The translations under genes and the position numbers were made by a program. A DNA stretch of 64,000 bases, taken from assembly GCF_009870125.1 (NCBI RefSeq), contig NC_046679.1, positions 15,996,001 to 16,060,000 on the forward strand, in the 5' to 3' direction. Numbering within the stretch: the stretch's first letter is position 1; each line of letters opens with the position of its first letter. This DNA comes from Drosophila pseudoobscura. Lineage: Eukaryota > Arthropoda > Insecta > Diptera > Drosophilidae. Positions 1 through 13,976 of this stretch are shown here, one piece after another. Under the pieces are notes generated by a model, which saw only the letters and a list, made by a program, of their open reading frames with translations, ran no database searches and had not been told where the DNA came from.

Positions 1-1806
1 GTTCATTTGAATATCTAGTGAAAATTTCACCCAGACAAGTGCCTTTTGTTATATATTCAGTTTCAGTTTCAGTTTTGGTTTCATCTCCCGGCCAGCAGTT
101 GGTAGTTGGTACCCTGAAAAATATGAGAGTTTCTCCTAATTTGCAAATATTTTTGTCGTAGGTTGTTGTTTTTCTCAGTTTTTGGCAAAACCGTGAAAAA
201 AAGAGAGAAGAAAAATAGTTGGCATATTTGGTTAGTTTGTTGATGTCGCATAGTTTTCGAACGATTCACGTGCCAAATGTTACATTTCGGTTTAATTTTC
301 GATTAGTCATTGATCGGTGGTCTTGATTCAGGCTCAACAGGGCGTATGCGCAATATGCGCGATAAATGGGTCGCCGCATAGATTGGCCATTAAGCGAGTG
401 GCCGAAAGGGGGTTTTTCCTTGTGGGCCTCTGGCTACGTTAAGCCTTTGAGACTTTGGCCGGCAGCCAAGTAAATGCAAGAACCCTACGGGCCAGGGACT
501 TAATAGGCCAACAGGCCAAAAAATGCTCAAGAGGCACGTACATCGTCAGCGCCCGGCCTGATGACATAGCCCTAGCAATGGCGATGGCAGTGGAGTTGGA
601 TGGAAAAGCGCAAAATGAAAAGTGAAAAGTTTGCTTGCAATATGTGTGCGCAGGCAGCTCTCCACATTTATTGTCGACGCTGTCGACGTCTTGGATGTCT
701 TGGACTTGGTTTTGCCAATTGCAAATTACGTGCCATAAAAGTAAACTAACTGACGTTGGTGTAGGCAAGCCCGACCCCCGTTCCACTCTCGTCCCCTCTC
801 TAATTCAGCCACTGTCCAAGCGAGTGGCCGAGCACCCACTCACGCCCCAACCGCCAACGGAACGCTCCCCGGTGCCCGGGCCAGACTCGAGTGCAAACTC
901 GCACTTTCACGTCTAATGCCAAAACACGTTGCAATTTTCATTGCTTGGCACTGACTTTAGGCTTGTTGGCCAAGTCCAAGTTAACCAAATTGCGCAGCCT
1001 GGCCGGGACAGCCAGCCGCAAAAAAATATCTAAATGTTTGTGTACTTAGGTGCTTTGCTGCGACTGAGGCTGGAACTGAGACTGAGTCTGAGGGCTACCT
1101 CTGCTATCAGTGACGTCAGCCGCAAGGCACCTGTACAAACGCCACTGAATTGCGTAAGCAGCGCTGCCTCAGTCGCAGCCTCACCATCACGCTACCCATT
1201 CCTCCCACTCGCAGAAAGATTGTGTAATAAGCACATGACAATTAATTAATATCAGCACAAACGCACGCGCCTACAGTTGAGACAGCAAAAAATAACCAAA
1301 ACAAAAAATATATCAGCCCGCCAAATCCAACCAAAATATCTTTGAAAGATACAAAGTACTTGATATTTGCGACAATTCAATTAAAAAACTATTATTACAT
1401 ATTAGTTTTCGACAGTTTGAAGCCCTTGAATGGGGTGTATCGAATTTGGGCAATCATTTGCTCATCTAGGGAGTGGAATTGCTATCTAAAGGAACAGAGA
1501 ATAACTTTAGTTTATTTATAAAATATCAATGCCGAGGGAGCCGGGGGTTAGCGTACGTGCGATATGTATGTATATAAAAATTCGAATTGTTAAATCTAAT
1601 ACAAATTTGTTGTTGTTCCATCCCATTACAACTCTTTAAGAGCATTAACTCTTCGACGCGTTGAACATGTCAAAATCGTCATAATTATTTTATAGTATGT
1701 AAAATTATCAAAGTGTTTGGGCAAACGACAACAAAAAAATGGAAAAAAAAAACTTACTCCCAAGCTTGGAGCTCCCCAAGACGATAAACGAAACGTGAGC
1801 TGGCTG

Positions 1807-1826
1807 ACACACACACACACACACAC
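1807..1826. repeat. (AC)10 microsatellite
   Basis: A perfect dinucleotide run, readable directly in the sequence. Confidence 0.95.
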
Positions 1827-2680
1827 GATCACGCATACGCATTCAGAGTCACCCACACGGAGGCACTATTGGCTACCTGTGTATAAGTACACCTGTCAGG
1901 TGAGACGAGACTCTGGGCTGTTGTTGTTTTTTTTTGTTTCGGTGTACTTTTCGGCATGAAGCTGAAACCAATCCATCTAGCGCCTCTATCAGCATAACAA
2001 TTAAGCTTAAAGGCTTTTTGCCTGGTGGCGGGTCCCAAAATGGGATTATTCACACTTGATTAGAGGCATGTGAAAATGTCTTTTTATAAAGAGTGGCGTA
2101 CAAACTGCATGCGCACCGATCAAAATTCATTCAAAATTAACAACGAAGAGGGGCACGGAAGAGGCTATGGTGGGGCTACGTGACAATATTTTGGGGCACA
2201 AAAAACACAGAGACCAAACATTTTCAAATGAACAAGAGCTCCATGGCGCTCGTTATCGGATTGTTGTAAAGTTGATTCGATCTATAAACAAACATATCTA
2301 TGTTTAGGTTGGTCCTCTGTATTTGTATCTGCATCTGTGTGTATCTGTGTGAATGTGGATACGTATAGAGCGAGCTTTCGATGCATTTCTAGGTTGTGTT
2401 TTGTGGCCATAGCAGACAAATATTTCCCACCTTAGCTGCATCAAAAATTGAATTCAAATAGGCGAAACAAATAAAAATAAAGCATAAATAAATACAAACA
2501 CAGACAGAGAAAGAGGAAGAGGAAGAGAGAGAGATACTACATATATACATTAATAAAGAGAGACAGAAACAGCCGCAGATAGTGAGAGCGAGAGAGAGAG
2601 CCAGCATAGCAACATACAAGAGACAACAAAAACAAAAAGTTCATTGAACTATTTGTGAGCTTTTTGGTAAGCGAGTTGAA

Positions 2681-2701
2681 GTGTGTGTGTGTGTGTGTGT
2701 G
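2681..2701. repeat. (GT)10 microsatellite
   Basis: A perfect GT run, following about 100 bases of GA-rich purine sequence at 2510-2615. Confidence 0.95.
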
Positions 2702-5091
2702 CTGCTCTTTGGTTTCTTTAGTTTTATTCGTGGATTATGGTATCATAGCGCATAGCTCTTCTTCTTCTTCGAAAGGTTTCCTCTGTTTCTCTTTTTCGAG
2801 GTGTCATGTGCCTCTTCTGGGCTTCGGATTTCTGTCTCTGTTTGCCGGACTTTACTTTGGGGCCCCCAAGCCGAAGACCGAAGTATGTAATGCAAGCTTT
2901 TATAATGAAATTAAAATTGATAGCAACACACAATTGTGATTAATCATAACCGCCATGGGAAGTAGCCCCCGGTTGGAGGCTATAGGGGAGAGGAGTAGAG
3001 GAGACTCATACGTTTTTGGCCAAGTCATTGTCCAATCGGGAATGCTCTGAGAGAGACCAGATCAGGCCCATCGGCCTGGCTCGGACGAAATGAGCCTTAG
3101 CCAAAGCTCAGTCGCGACATTTAATTATCCATAAAAACCCAACAGCAAAGAGGCGCCGACCTTGAGATTAGCAAGTGAGAAGCCGATAAAAGCCAAGTCC
3201 CACCCTAAACTCCCAGTGTATAAATTTCAATTAAATTTTGAACAATACTCCAATTGGGACTGGGAGTAGTATTCCTATCACTCATTAAACGGGGCTGAAC
3301 TCGTCTGCTTGCTGGCAAACAGAATGCACTTAATTAATTTCCTTTGGTATCACATTTTTTTTGTTGTTCCTGTTGTTGTATTTGAAACGCGTCATTACCC
3401 CATCCCGCCATAGTCTTGGGACTATGCCAGACGACTCTCGAGACCGAGATGTGCACATTATTCTTATTGTTATTAGGTTTCTTTGTTGCACAGACTAGCA
3501 CCAATTAATTACTTTATCGTATTTTAAGCGAAACAAGTATTTTACCTTGTTTATTTGTACCTCCTTCCCCCACCTCTCCCAACTCTTTTTGGGATAATAT
3601 ACCCGAAACCGGAATACTTATGACGTTAGCCAGGGGAGATGGAGAGTACTTTTAAATTGTACTTTTTTCAATCACATTGATCTATTTAGAAACCGAAGAG
3701 CTTGGAATTCAAATTATTTAATTTGTAACATATCAGATAGATTCCAATAAAATCGATGTGGAAATTAATTATTGACTTCGGGTTAACATTTCTCGGACCG
3801 AGATATCATCATCTCAAGGGATCATCCTTCATCAGGTCATAATTCACTTATATTTCCGTATAATTACCCTCCTTAGAGAAACCTTTCAACCTCTTTGGAA
3901 CGACAACTAACCCTAGTCTTAGTCCCTAAGGAGGTTAAACATTAAGAAAAGTGTGGGTCTGATGGTGCTCTGTTTTCTGGATCTGATTCTACTCGTATAA
4001 GTTATAAATTTACAAATTTCTAGCCTCGAACTTGTTGGCCGACACAAGAGCCAGTTAGGCAGGCTTTAAATATTAATTGACTTTCAGTTCAAAAAATGTC
4101 TGGTAAACCTCCAAAATAAAGGTATAGGATGACGTTCACCCCCAGACATGAACGAAAACATGTGGCTCATTAAAAGTTTGGCTTTTGCATAAGTAATATC
4201 CGATAACCATACGAATTGCTCAAAGGCGTTTAATGCACAAAATGCGACACATATGCCCCACGCCACTCCAATCCACCCCGCCCGACCAGGCCTGCCAGTG
4301 CCCCTGCACTGCCTAACCATTACCACCTACGGCGAGTATCGTGCTCGCTGACAACATAAATAAATAATTAATAAATTAGAATGAGACGAAAAGCAGCGGA
4401 AAAAACAACAATAACGAGAGCGAGTTTACGCGACAGAGCTCGTGCCACACACCCGGCGTAAGCGTCAAAGCCAAAGCCAAAGCCAAGTTCAATATCAAAT
4501 AACACGCGCTATGCTCGATCTCGAAGTCGGTCTCGATCTGGGGCTCGAGATCAGTCTCAATGAGCGGGAGAGAACCGGGGCTTTACTTGTACAAACACTT
4601 ACAAAAGCGGCCTAGTCATAGTTGCACACAGAGACACAGATTTTATGGAGAACAGGAAGCATTAAGAAGATAAAAATGCCATAGAAGGCGATGTGCAATA
4701 AATCAAAATTAGCAGCATACAACTTTGGGCCAGCAAGCACTTACACGCCCTTTGCTCTGTTACCAAAGTCCTGCATCATCTATCTACATGTGCAGCTCTC
4801 TCAATGAGTATCTATGTATATAGTACTATATGTATCTCTCTCTTTCTCTATATACGTATAAGTATACGTATACGTATCTTTATTTCCCTCTGTAAGTGCA
4901 GGTTGCAATCAATGCCGTAATAGCAATAACAACTTCCGTATTTCATGCGCTGTAATTTAGCTCAAGTAACAAAATGCAAAGCCAAACTAAATGTTGACGG
5001 TGACGCGACACGACGCTGCATTCAGACGAAATTGCAAACGGCAATCTCTGACAGCTGAAAACGGAAAAGTTTGGTCCGTAATCCGAATCAA

Positions 5092-5144
5092 CTGTAGACT
5101 GCAGACAGCAGACTGCAGACTGCAGACAACAGACTGCAGACAGC
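5092..5144. repeat. Imperfect CAGACTG tandem repeat
   Basis: The heptad CAGACTG and its variants CAGACAG and CAGACAA recur about seven times without interruption. The array lies in gene-free DNA and has no coding frame. Confidence 0.85.
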
Positions 5145-7600
5145 AATTCAATATTTGCTATTTTTGAGGCTGCAGATCCGATGCAGACCAGACCGTGTCT
5201 GCACTCGATGCACAGCCAGCGACTTGAGGATGGTGCGATTGGATTTGATTCGATATCATGTTTACACTGAAATTGACATAATTTGTTTATAAATGTTTAA
5301 TGATCGGCTAGTGTGGGCGGATAAGCAAACAACAGGTCTAGACGCTGGTCTTGGTCTATTACCGTTTGGCCATTGGTTGCAATTGAGTAAATAACAAATA
5401 AAAAATATGAACGCACTTAGAAGACCTATACCCCATTGCCACCATAGATAGAGCTGGGAAATGACAGACAAAATGCTAATTTAGATATCAAAATGAGAAG
5501 AAACACACAGTTGTGCACCGCCACCGCACCTCAGAGCAGCTGCCATAAATTAGAGTATTTAATGAACATAAGCCCAACAAACCAAACCCAACAAGACACA
5601 CGCAATTGTTCAACATCAGTTGAGCCAATTTATAAATAATATTAATTAATTGAGCACCGCCGACGAAATAATTATATTTATTTACAAGTTTAACTCGTTG
5701 GCAGCGGCAGTCGTTGTATAAAAAAAAAAAAACACCAAAAAGACAAGAAACCCCAACGCACATAAATAAAGTCTCATAAAATACGATACAGACCGCAGCA
5801 ATCGACCGATCAGAACTGGATATGCATATCCTTGACTGTTTTTTTTTCCTCCTCCAATATGGACTTTTTTTATTATAGAAATGTTGAAATTATCGTCTTG
5901 ATTGCATAACACCCAAAATAATCATCGACGACGCGAAGAAGAAAGCAAATGCGCACCGGGAATGCTCAACCAGTAACAATTTTAATAAAGAGGGAAAAAA
6001 TTAATTAACATATTTATACATTAAGACGTCTTGATGAAAGCCACCATCAGAATGTTTGCATATAATTAAGGGATTTATGTACACAACGTCAATAACATTC
6101 ATAGAATAGATAATAGCCACCGAGTATAGTATTTACAAAGAATTTTATTTTTAGGCATGGCATGGGATACCCCGCTCTCGAAAGACAATAGTTCTTGCGA
6201 ATTGAAATGTTGATATTACATAGGTGAGGAATATGGTGTCCTTGGATTAAATGAAGATACAAAGTAATTGGTATATTCAGAAGTCTCCTGACCATTATTT
6301 TTTGTGTTGGCTTTACAAATACAACTATGTCAAGGATATGGAAATCTGCATATTTTAGGTAGCTTTTAGGTATCTTTTCAGAGTGCGCCATTAACTCACG
6401 AATTCGGCACACTTTTGCGCCAAGCTGGACCCGTTCTGGATTTCCCTTTCCAAAAAAAGCTGAGTCCTCCTGTCCCCACCCCCCCACTAACAGCCAGAAA
6501 CAGAACCGAATCGAACCCAACCCTGCCTGAAGATGAGGCTGAGGCTGAGCCTGTGCCGGGGGTGACGCAAATGATGGAGCCATAAATTAAATACTCGTAT
6601 GTGTATCATCGATGTCGATATCGATACGATACGGACCGCCCATGTATATTACTCATTCACTCACCCAATCCATATACATACATATTCACATAAGTGCATT
6701 ATTAACACTTTCATGGAATTGAAAATGAAAATGTCAAATGCGAGTTCCGCTGACCAACAGACTCGTACTACAGTGCGTAGAATGGCAGGCAGGCAGCGAA
6801 GGGGAAGGGGAATGGGAGTAAACCGACTGTTGACTGTTGACCAAAGTCGAGTAGATTGGTCCGTTTGGCATATTGGCATATAGCAACAACCTATTACAAT
6901 TATTATTACATATTAACATTTGTAGCATTCTTACATACTTAATACATTATTACAGTAATTTAATAACATGTTCTCATGGTCAACCTGCTGCTGCTTTGGC
7001 GGTGGCGGTGGCGGTGTTGGCCACTATCTGCTGGCTGCTGGAGTCTCCAGTTCTCAGTGGAGTGGTTGGCCCGACCAGAGGTACTCTTAGCTATTGACAG
7101 TATAGCTGGTGCATATTTTAAAGAGCCGCCAGCGATTACATTGTAACAAGAACCATGGCAATAATAGCAACAACCCGGCAACAACAACAACAACTGCAAC
7201 TGCAACAGGAGGTCATAATGAACGACACTTTACGGGCATTGGTTCCATTGATGGCTCGATGGGGTTTCGCTCCCCCGTCTTATGCCCCTCCCCACCCGAC
7301 AGTCAGGCTATCGTTCCAGGCCATTTGTATGAAAGATACAAACATCAAATATCACGATTTTCAGCTGTCAACCCAGCCCTACGCGGATACGGACATTTGA
7401 TCTCGATGTTGGGGTTGGGATGTGAAAAAAGTGAAAATGCATCGTTCTAATTATAACACGTGATATCATCGGACGCGCATGATTTATGCACTAAAGCACC
7501 AGACTCAGATCCGGCAGCAAGTGACTCCCCAAGCGACTCCGACAACACCTGAATGGATTGAATTGGATTCGCTTCTGCACCACCAGGGCTAGACCGAGCA

Positions 7601-7621
7601 GATCGGATCGGATCGGATCGG
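7601..7621. repeat. (GATCG)4 pentanucleotide repeat
   Basis: Four perfect GATCG units in gene-free DNA. Confidence 0.9.
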
Positions 7622-8495
7622 AGAGCTCTCAAGTTCAATGTGGAAACGGAAAATCCGAGCTGCCAGACAAGGCAAACCCTTGAAAATGGAAGCACCTATC
7701 TGCTCGAGGGTCTCCAACGTCCACATGATACGACTCTGCTCGGCTCGGCTCTGGACACCAAAAACCACAAACCTCGCGATACACAATGAACGTGCAAATG
7801 TTTATGCAAATGCAGGGTCTGGTCTGGCCTGGCCTGGTCTGGTCGGCATTTGTATAAACAATTCCATTTCGCTTTTAATTTCTTTGCGCACAAATTTCGA
7901 GAGTGTACTTTTGTCCGCTAAATTGGGTCTACTCGTAGTATATGCGGTTTTTTATGAATCTGACCTTAGTCATGATCATGAAACGCTCGAATCTGTTCCA
8001 CTGGGCTGCAATTAGGGCATGAATGGGGGATACTCAGTGCCAGTTACTACCCCCTGAAAAGCTACACTGGAAATTGGATAACAAGAGAGAGAGAGAGAGA
8101 AAGATTATACAATATGATATACGGTTGATATAAGATCACAATGGATTCAGGTGGCAAGAGATGCCTCAGGGTCAGCTCCAACAAAAAGACTTCAAAAGTT
8201 CTTAACCTAATATTCCAACACGTGACTGGGCTTCGTTCTTTATACCGATCGACAGCGCCTACTGATGAACCCCCCGAATAGACGACTATTGACACATTTG
8301 CCCCAAACAAGCTCTAAATCAAGTTCAAAGTCAAACTAATTAACAACAATTTAGCTAATCAATAATAACAGAGACATCCCTCGAGCAGCAAACGCCCAAA
8401 AAACATGAAACATGTTTGGTTTTTGGGTTGATGGAATCGCTTTTGTTATGGTATGGAATGGTTTGGGCAGATACCACGACAAAGCTTCCAGTGCA

Positions 8496-8538
8496 GGTGT
8501 CGGTGTCGGTGCCGGTGCCGGTGCCGGTGCCGGTGCCA
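8496..8538. repeat. GGTGTC/GGTGCC hexanucleotide array
   Basis: About seven hexamer units, the first GGTGTC and the later ones GGTGCC. This reads as an alternating Val-Ser/Val-Pro string in one frame, but nothing around it supports coding. Confidence 0.9.
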
Positions 8539-11116
8539 GGGACTAGCCAAACTACTTACACTGACTACGCACACAATCTTATATACTACACACCTGTACA
8601 CAGTGTACACACATCTGTACACACATCACATAAATGCAAATAAATAATTAAAAGCAAATACAGCAGAAGCAGCAGCAGCGCAACAACAAATCAACGCAGA
8701 CGGCAATATTTTGGCAGCGAACTTGTTTAATTTGCATAAAATCTCACAGATACTACAAACGACTGCCCAGATACCCCCAAAATAGGGTAGGGGAAGGAGC
8801 AGGAGGCCCACGCAGATGCAATTAAACAGGCGCGCGCGTAGATCCAGTCAGCTGATGATGATCGGGGGGCACAGAACGGACGGAGGAGGAGCAGCGAGTG
8901 TCTTGGGGCTGGAACAGAGGGTTGGAGCACCAGCGGGATGCAACATCGAAGCATCTGGCGGGAGCCTCAACTGGAGACGACCAACAGTCAGCAGTCACAG
9001 TTCGGGTTGTGGGTAGATTTAAATACATTTTTTATATGCACTTTGTGGACTTTTTTTTACTCGCTCATCTTATTATTGTTCGGAATTCAGGAATCAGAAT
9101 CGCAATCGGAATCGGAATTGAAATCTGAATCTGTTTTGTCGAAACTAGTTCGTCGCAGAATTAGTGCAGTATAAACTGTGTATATATGTATACGAAAATG
9201 TATAAATTTAAAGATATATGGCATGTATGGTATATGTACGGCTGCTAAAATTCGAGTTTATTTAGCGTGTTCTATTGAAAGGACAATAAACTCTCGGTAG
9301 AGCGTCAAGGTCAACCACATCGCATTAGAAGACGAAAGTCAATTCTAATACAGGTCGGTCTATAGACTCATATACAATATATGATTATATGTATATACTT
9401 ATCTTGATTCTAATATTAGCCAAACTGGATCGATTTTGCTCGATTTTTGACAACTGATCATCATTGGCGGAGAATATTGTATAATATTGAAAGATGAAAA
9501 GTTAACTGCAATACATAATCATAATAATAGATTGCATTTAAAGCAATAATTGTAGTAATATTCTTAGTAGTAGTCTGTCAAGGGATTCAGACTCTAACTT
9601 CTAGCTAGTCCTACCCAAGAAATCCCGGAATAATAACTTACTTTTATAATAAGAGACTGATATATATCTCAATTGTTAATACTTTTTATTTAACACGAGG
9701 CAAAAGTAGTTTTATAATATTGTAAATATTCAGAAAAAGATGTATTTACTTTTTGATTTTCTGATTAATGTGATTAAATAAATCTTTCGAAAATTACTCG
9801 TATTTATTGGTTTAACAGGAAGTACATAAACCTCTCAAATTTACCACATTCTAAAATATGTGCTAATGCCTCGAATTAATTTAAACACATTTGAATATTC
9901 CAGTATCTGAAATCCCTCCCAGTGCAAGACAATTTCTGTATTAGCTTCCTTCTCAGTAAAAAAAAATAAATCGTAATCGTTTCTTTATTTAACTTAAGCT
10001 TAAAAACGATTTAACAGTAACAGGCAACTATTTTTGCAGTGCACTTTAGTACATATATACAATATGCATATGTATATGTATAAATGAGATTTAAATTTTT
10101 GTTTTGTTGCCAGATATATTCATGTGTTCAATGCACCCGATCGGTCGAGTCGGAGTCTCGAAATCGGAGTCGGTGTCGATGCTGCCTGCCAGTTCGAGTC
10201 GAGATCTGCGATGCAGTTTTGTTTACACTTGATTTTGTCGTATTTTTTGATTAAGTGCATGGCGCATAGCCACAGCCGTCTCTGTCTCTGTGCATCGGCG
10301 GGGTTGAACGAGTATATGTACATATGTGCAAGTTTATATACAATTTCATTATCTTCCTGCCGAAGTTCGGGGCAATCAAGCCAAGAATGCCACATTGAAA
10401 GAGGTCAATCACCAGAGATTGCGCCTTGGATGTCATTCATGTAATTGAAGACAATTTATTTTATTTGCTAACGATATTACGACTTTATTTAATTAACTCT
10501 CAAAGCAGGAAGCTGCCGACTAGTTGACAGAGCGGCCTGTAAGTACGAATATACATATGTATTGTACATATACGAGTAGACGTATAAATATGAACCATAT
10601 TTATCCATGTATTGTGGCGATTTATCAGCATTATACCTAAATATTGTAGGTATGGTAGGAGTATATACTTAAACAATGATTTGTATTTTTGCATGACTGA
10701 GTCAGCCAAGCCAGGCCAGGGCAATCGGGCAGAAAAGTATGGGTTGCAAATAAAAAGCGCATAATAGGCGTTTAAATGCAATTTTCTCGGCAAAATGGTC
10801 AGATGAAATATCAAAAATTCGAATTATATGTTTTGCAGCCTGTTGATTAGAATGAAATACAAAGATGGGTGTGTGTGTGTATGTGGAGGGGCAGAAGGAC
10901 CGGCAGCAGATACAGATACAAAAAAAAAAAAACTAACAAAAAACGAATATGAACAAACCGCACAGAAGTCCTTTCCTGACCAACAGAAATATTTGGGTAG
11001 CATCCCCATCCGCCATCCTCCTTCCAGATCCAGAAAGAGACAGACAAGTCCAGATCAAAAGTCAGTCAGAGTCCGACTTCTTGTTCGTTTTCTCTCCCAT
11101 TTTTGCGTTTTTTTCG

Positions 11117-11134
11117 GGATGGATGGATGGATGG
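11117..11134. repeat. (GGAT)n tetranucleotide repeat
   Basis: Four and a half perfect GGAT units. Confidence 0.9.
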
Positions 11135-13958
11135 AACGCTGGTCAATAATTTTGTGAGGGTGCCGCCAAAACCCAAAAGGGCAGCAGACGCGACGCTTCT
11201 CTAACTTTTTTTATATTTTTCTGGTTCTTTGTTTGAAATAGATTATTGGCAATACATATGTACAAAATATTTATTTCGTCTGGCGTCTTGGTCGTGGGTT
11301 CAAGGATTTTTCATGGGTTCAGTGAACCAAGTGTCTCTCCCCCGGGCCGGAAATATCAAATTCGGTTTAATTATGGCGCAAGCAACTTATTAATATAAGT
11401 TTGATGAAAAGTGAAACACAATGGGCACACACGCAGATGTCATTCTCGCAGTCAGCCGGGCTCTTTGGCACACGGGGCACACGGGGAGCACGTGAAATCG
11501 TACTCGTAGTAGTAGTTGTTCCACTTCCACCCCCACCTTTGACAATCTACTGACAATCCCGAAATCAATATCCGCCTTGCGTAAGTGTGCGCTATAACGA
11601 CTGTAGGCGTGGCCCCGAAAGGGGTAACTCCGAAAGGTAACCCGAGAACACCGACGACGAAAGTGAAGAAAGCAGAAGCTAGGCACGTGCCGCCCCTCAC
11701 CTCTCGACAGCTGCCGTCGCAAAAAAAGGAAAGTGAACTACGACGCGTCTCTGGGATGTCAATATGCCCCTGAGATCCAGATTCAGATTGAGATCGGGGA
11801 ATGTTGATGGAACGTTCTGATTGATCATGCGACAGGGGATATGGACCCGGACTCGGATTCGGACTCGGTTTCGGCTTCTGCTGCTGCTGCTGCGTGCCAA
11901 GGAATTCCTAAGAAAATGGCACAAAAAATCGCCGCTCTGGGCAGCACGCAAAAAAAGGGTGGAATACAATATAATAATAATAAGGAGCGCGCACACACAC
12001 ACACACACAGCCAGATCAGATCGTATTATTTAATTTGGAACTGTGCCGAGGCGAAGGCGGTTTTTTTTCTGCATTCTGTCCGGGAGTGGAGGCTGTGTAT
12101 CAATGAATCGAAATTAAATGCGAATACGAATGTCCCGATCGCGTGCGGCAACATTTTCACAGATTTCGAGAGGCTGGATTCTGTGCTGGCTTTTTGCCCT
12201 GGATTCTGGATTCTGCGTTTCTGCGTTTTGATTTGTGTTTCGGTTGTTACCGGCTTTTGATCATGGCCCGTTTTTGAGCTTTTTTTTGTTTGTGTAATCT
12301 TGGGGGTTGTGTCTTCTGTTTAGGATATAAATGCGATATAAATACAGATGACTACTTGTTCATAACCCCCGACTGACATTGGGGGTTAAGGTAGTGGCCT
12401 TTTTCTTCATAGTCTTCTTTGGAGTCCTGTGTCCTGTTTAGGCAGGGTCTACATATATATCTGTTTTATTGCCCTAACACAAGGGTTAAGTTAAGAGGAG
12501 AATCTTTGACCCAAAACACAGTCAATTTAAATACCTTTTCCCATATCTTTACTTGATGACGAATACGCATGCAAGTTCCACGAAAATCTCCGACATACCG
12601 CAAATAGTTTCGAGGCTTGACTCCCGGCCACTTCTTGGCTCGCATGCCAAATTGCAACTCAATTATAAATTGCAACAAAAAACAAAAAAAAAAAAAACAG
12701 ACGGAGAAAACCGAAAACCAACACACAAAAAATCCCCAAACAGTCAGTCACTGCAGTGTAAAATTGTAGTGCAGAGCGGAGGCAACGGGCAAAAACTGCT
12801 AATTTAACTGCTAGTTTCGCATACGGGCACATGCACGCTTGAAAACATCAATGAAAATGCCATGAAAATGCAGTTGGAGCGCTGGAAAATCCATGAAATG
12901 TGCGAGTACAGCGAAAACCTTCCGCGTTTGTGTAATGCAGGAAGATTTTGCATGATGTTTGCCTTTGTCTTCACCTCATTCACTGCTGCGGCAGCAGGTT
13001 GCTGGTACGATACGATACCCGACATCGCGATACATTGGTGGGTAAATTCCCGTGAAATCAAAAGATTGGGGGGTGGCCAATGACAGGAGAGGACCAAAGA
13101 ACTCTCTGAAAAATGCTGACAAATTCCACAAGTTTCTCCTGCCCAGCACTAAAGAAAAAAGCTTAAAATTAGCTTTAATGATATATCTCATATATTGTAA
13201 TACATTATTTATTTATTGCAGTGTAGCGATGAAAATACAAAAGGAAACAGATCCGGTGCTCCAAGGAAAGAGAGAGAGAGAGTCTCATTTGAAAGAAAGC
13301 AAGTGAGAGCGGCAAAGTTGAACACATGACAGACCCCGCGTCACAGCCAGAGACAGCCTACCAATCCCCCCATTCCCATCCGCTCCAGCTTCAGCTCCAG
13401 CTATGGCTCCAGCTCCCCAGATGCGCCTGCTCCTCCCCCTCCCCCTCGTCCTCCCCTCCCACCTTTCTCGAGACAGCGTGCGAAAGTGAAATCGAACCTT
13501 TGCTGCCGGCGTTTGTGCTTTAAACAACAGCAGCAGTCGTCTCGGGCCAGGCCGGTTTCAAAGTTTACGAGGGGCGCGACTGAGCTGTGACTGGGGCGGC
13601 GGCTCAGGCCGAAGCGCGGGCGCGGGCTTGGGCTTTGCTTTTGGCCGGACAAGTGCGCCCTGGCCGAGAGCGGGTTCAATTAATAATAAACAAAAATACA
13701 AATTTGTAAAAGTTTCGCATTTATTTTTAAAGCGCGAGAGAGAGAGAGAGACGACAGCGGCCCGGCACTGAATGAAAATCCGTTTTGGCTTTAATTTTGG
13801 GCTTCGTGGCTGCATTTTGGCTCGGTCACTGAACTTTGTCCGACTGGACTTTCGTCACGAAAATCTTTTGCATACGTGAGCGGATGACGCGGTGGCCTGG
13901 TCCCCAGCCCCCAACCAATAATTACGCTGGCCCGCTAAGTGGTGGGTGGGTTGGATGA

Positions 13959-13976
13959 GTCGACGTCGACGTCGAC
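13959..13976. repeat. (GTCGAC)3, palindromic hexamer repeat
   Basis: Three perfect units. The unit is its own reverse complement, so the array can form a hairpin. Confidence 0.85.

Larger units (their letters stand above)
1..9200. other. Gene-free left flank, part 1 (intergenic or long intron)
   Basis: No open frame here shows signal peptides, family motifs or joinable exons. Every frame over about 60 codons is low-complexity or lies opposite another equally open frame. The stretch is rich in simple sequence: (AC)10 near 1807, purine tracts at 2510-2615, (GT)10 at 2681, CAGACTG copies near 5092, GATCG copies at 7601 and GGTGYC copies at 8496. It could be intergenic or part of a long intron of a gene outside the window. 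Non-coding exons or regulatory elements cannot be excluded. Confidence 0.6.

Noticed and set aside
5488-5912. Overlapping minus-strand frames with hydrophobic residues
   Set aside because: Poly-A and poly-T tracts read as Phe/Lys runs. There is no start context or splice structure.
6089-6583. 164-codon open frame, minus strand
   Set aside because: No signal peptide, motif or splice partner. The composition matches the surrounding AT-rich and Pro-rich non-coding DNA.
11841-12260. 139-codon open frame, plus strand
   Set aside because: It starts in a Ser/Asp repeat and crosses a (CA)n microsatellite. The other frames are equally open.
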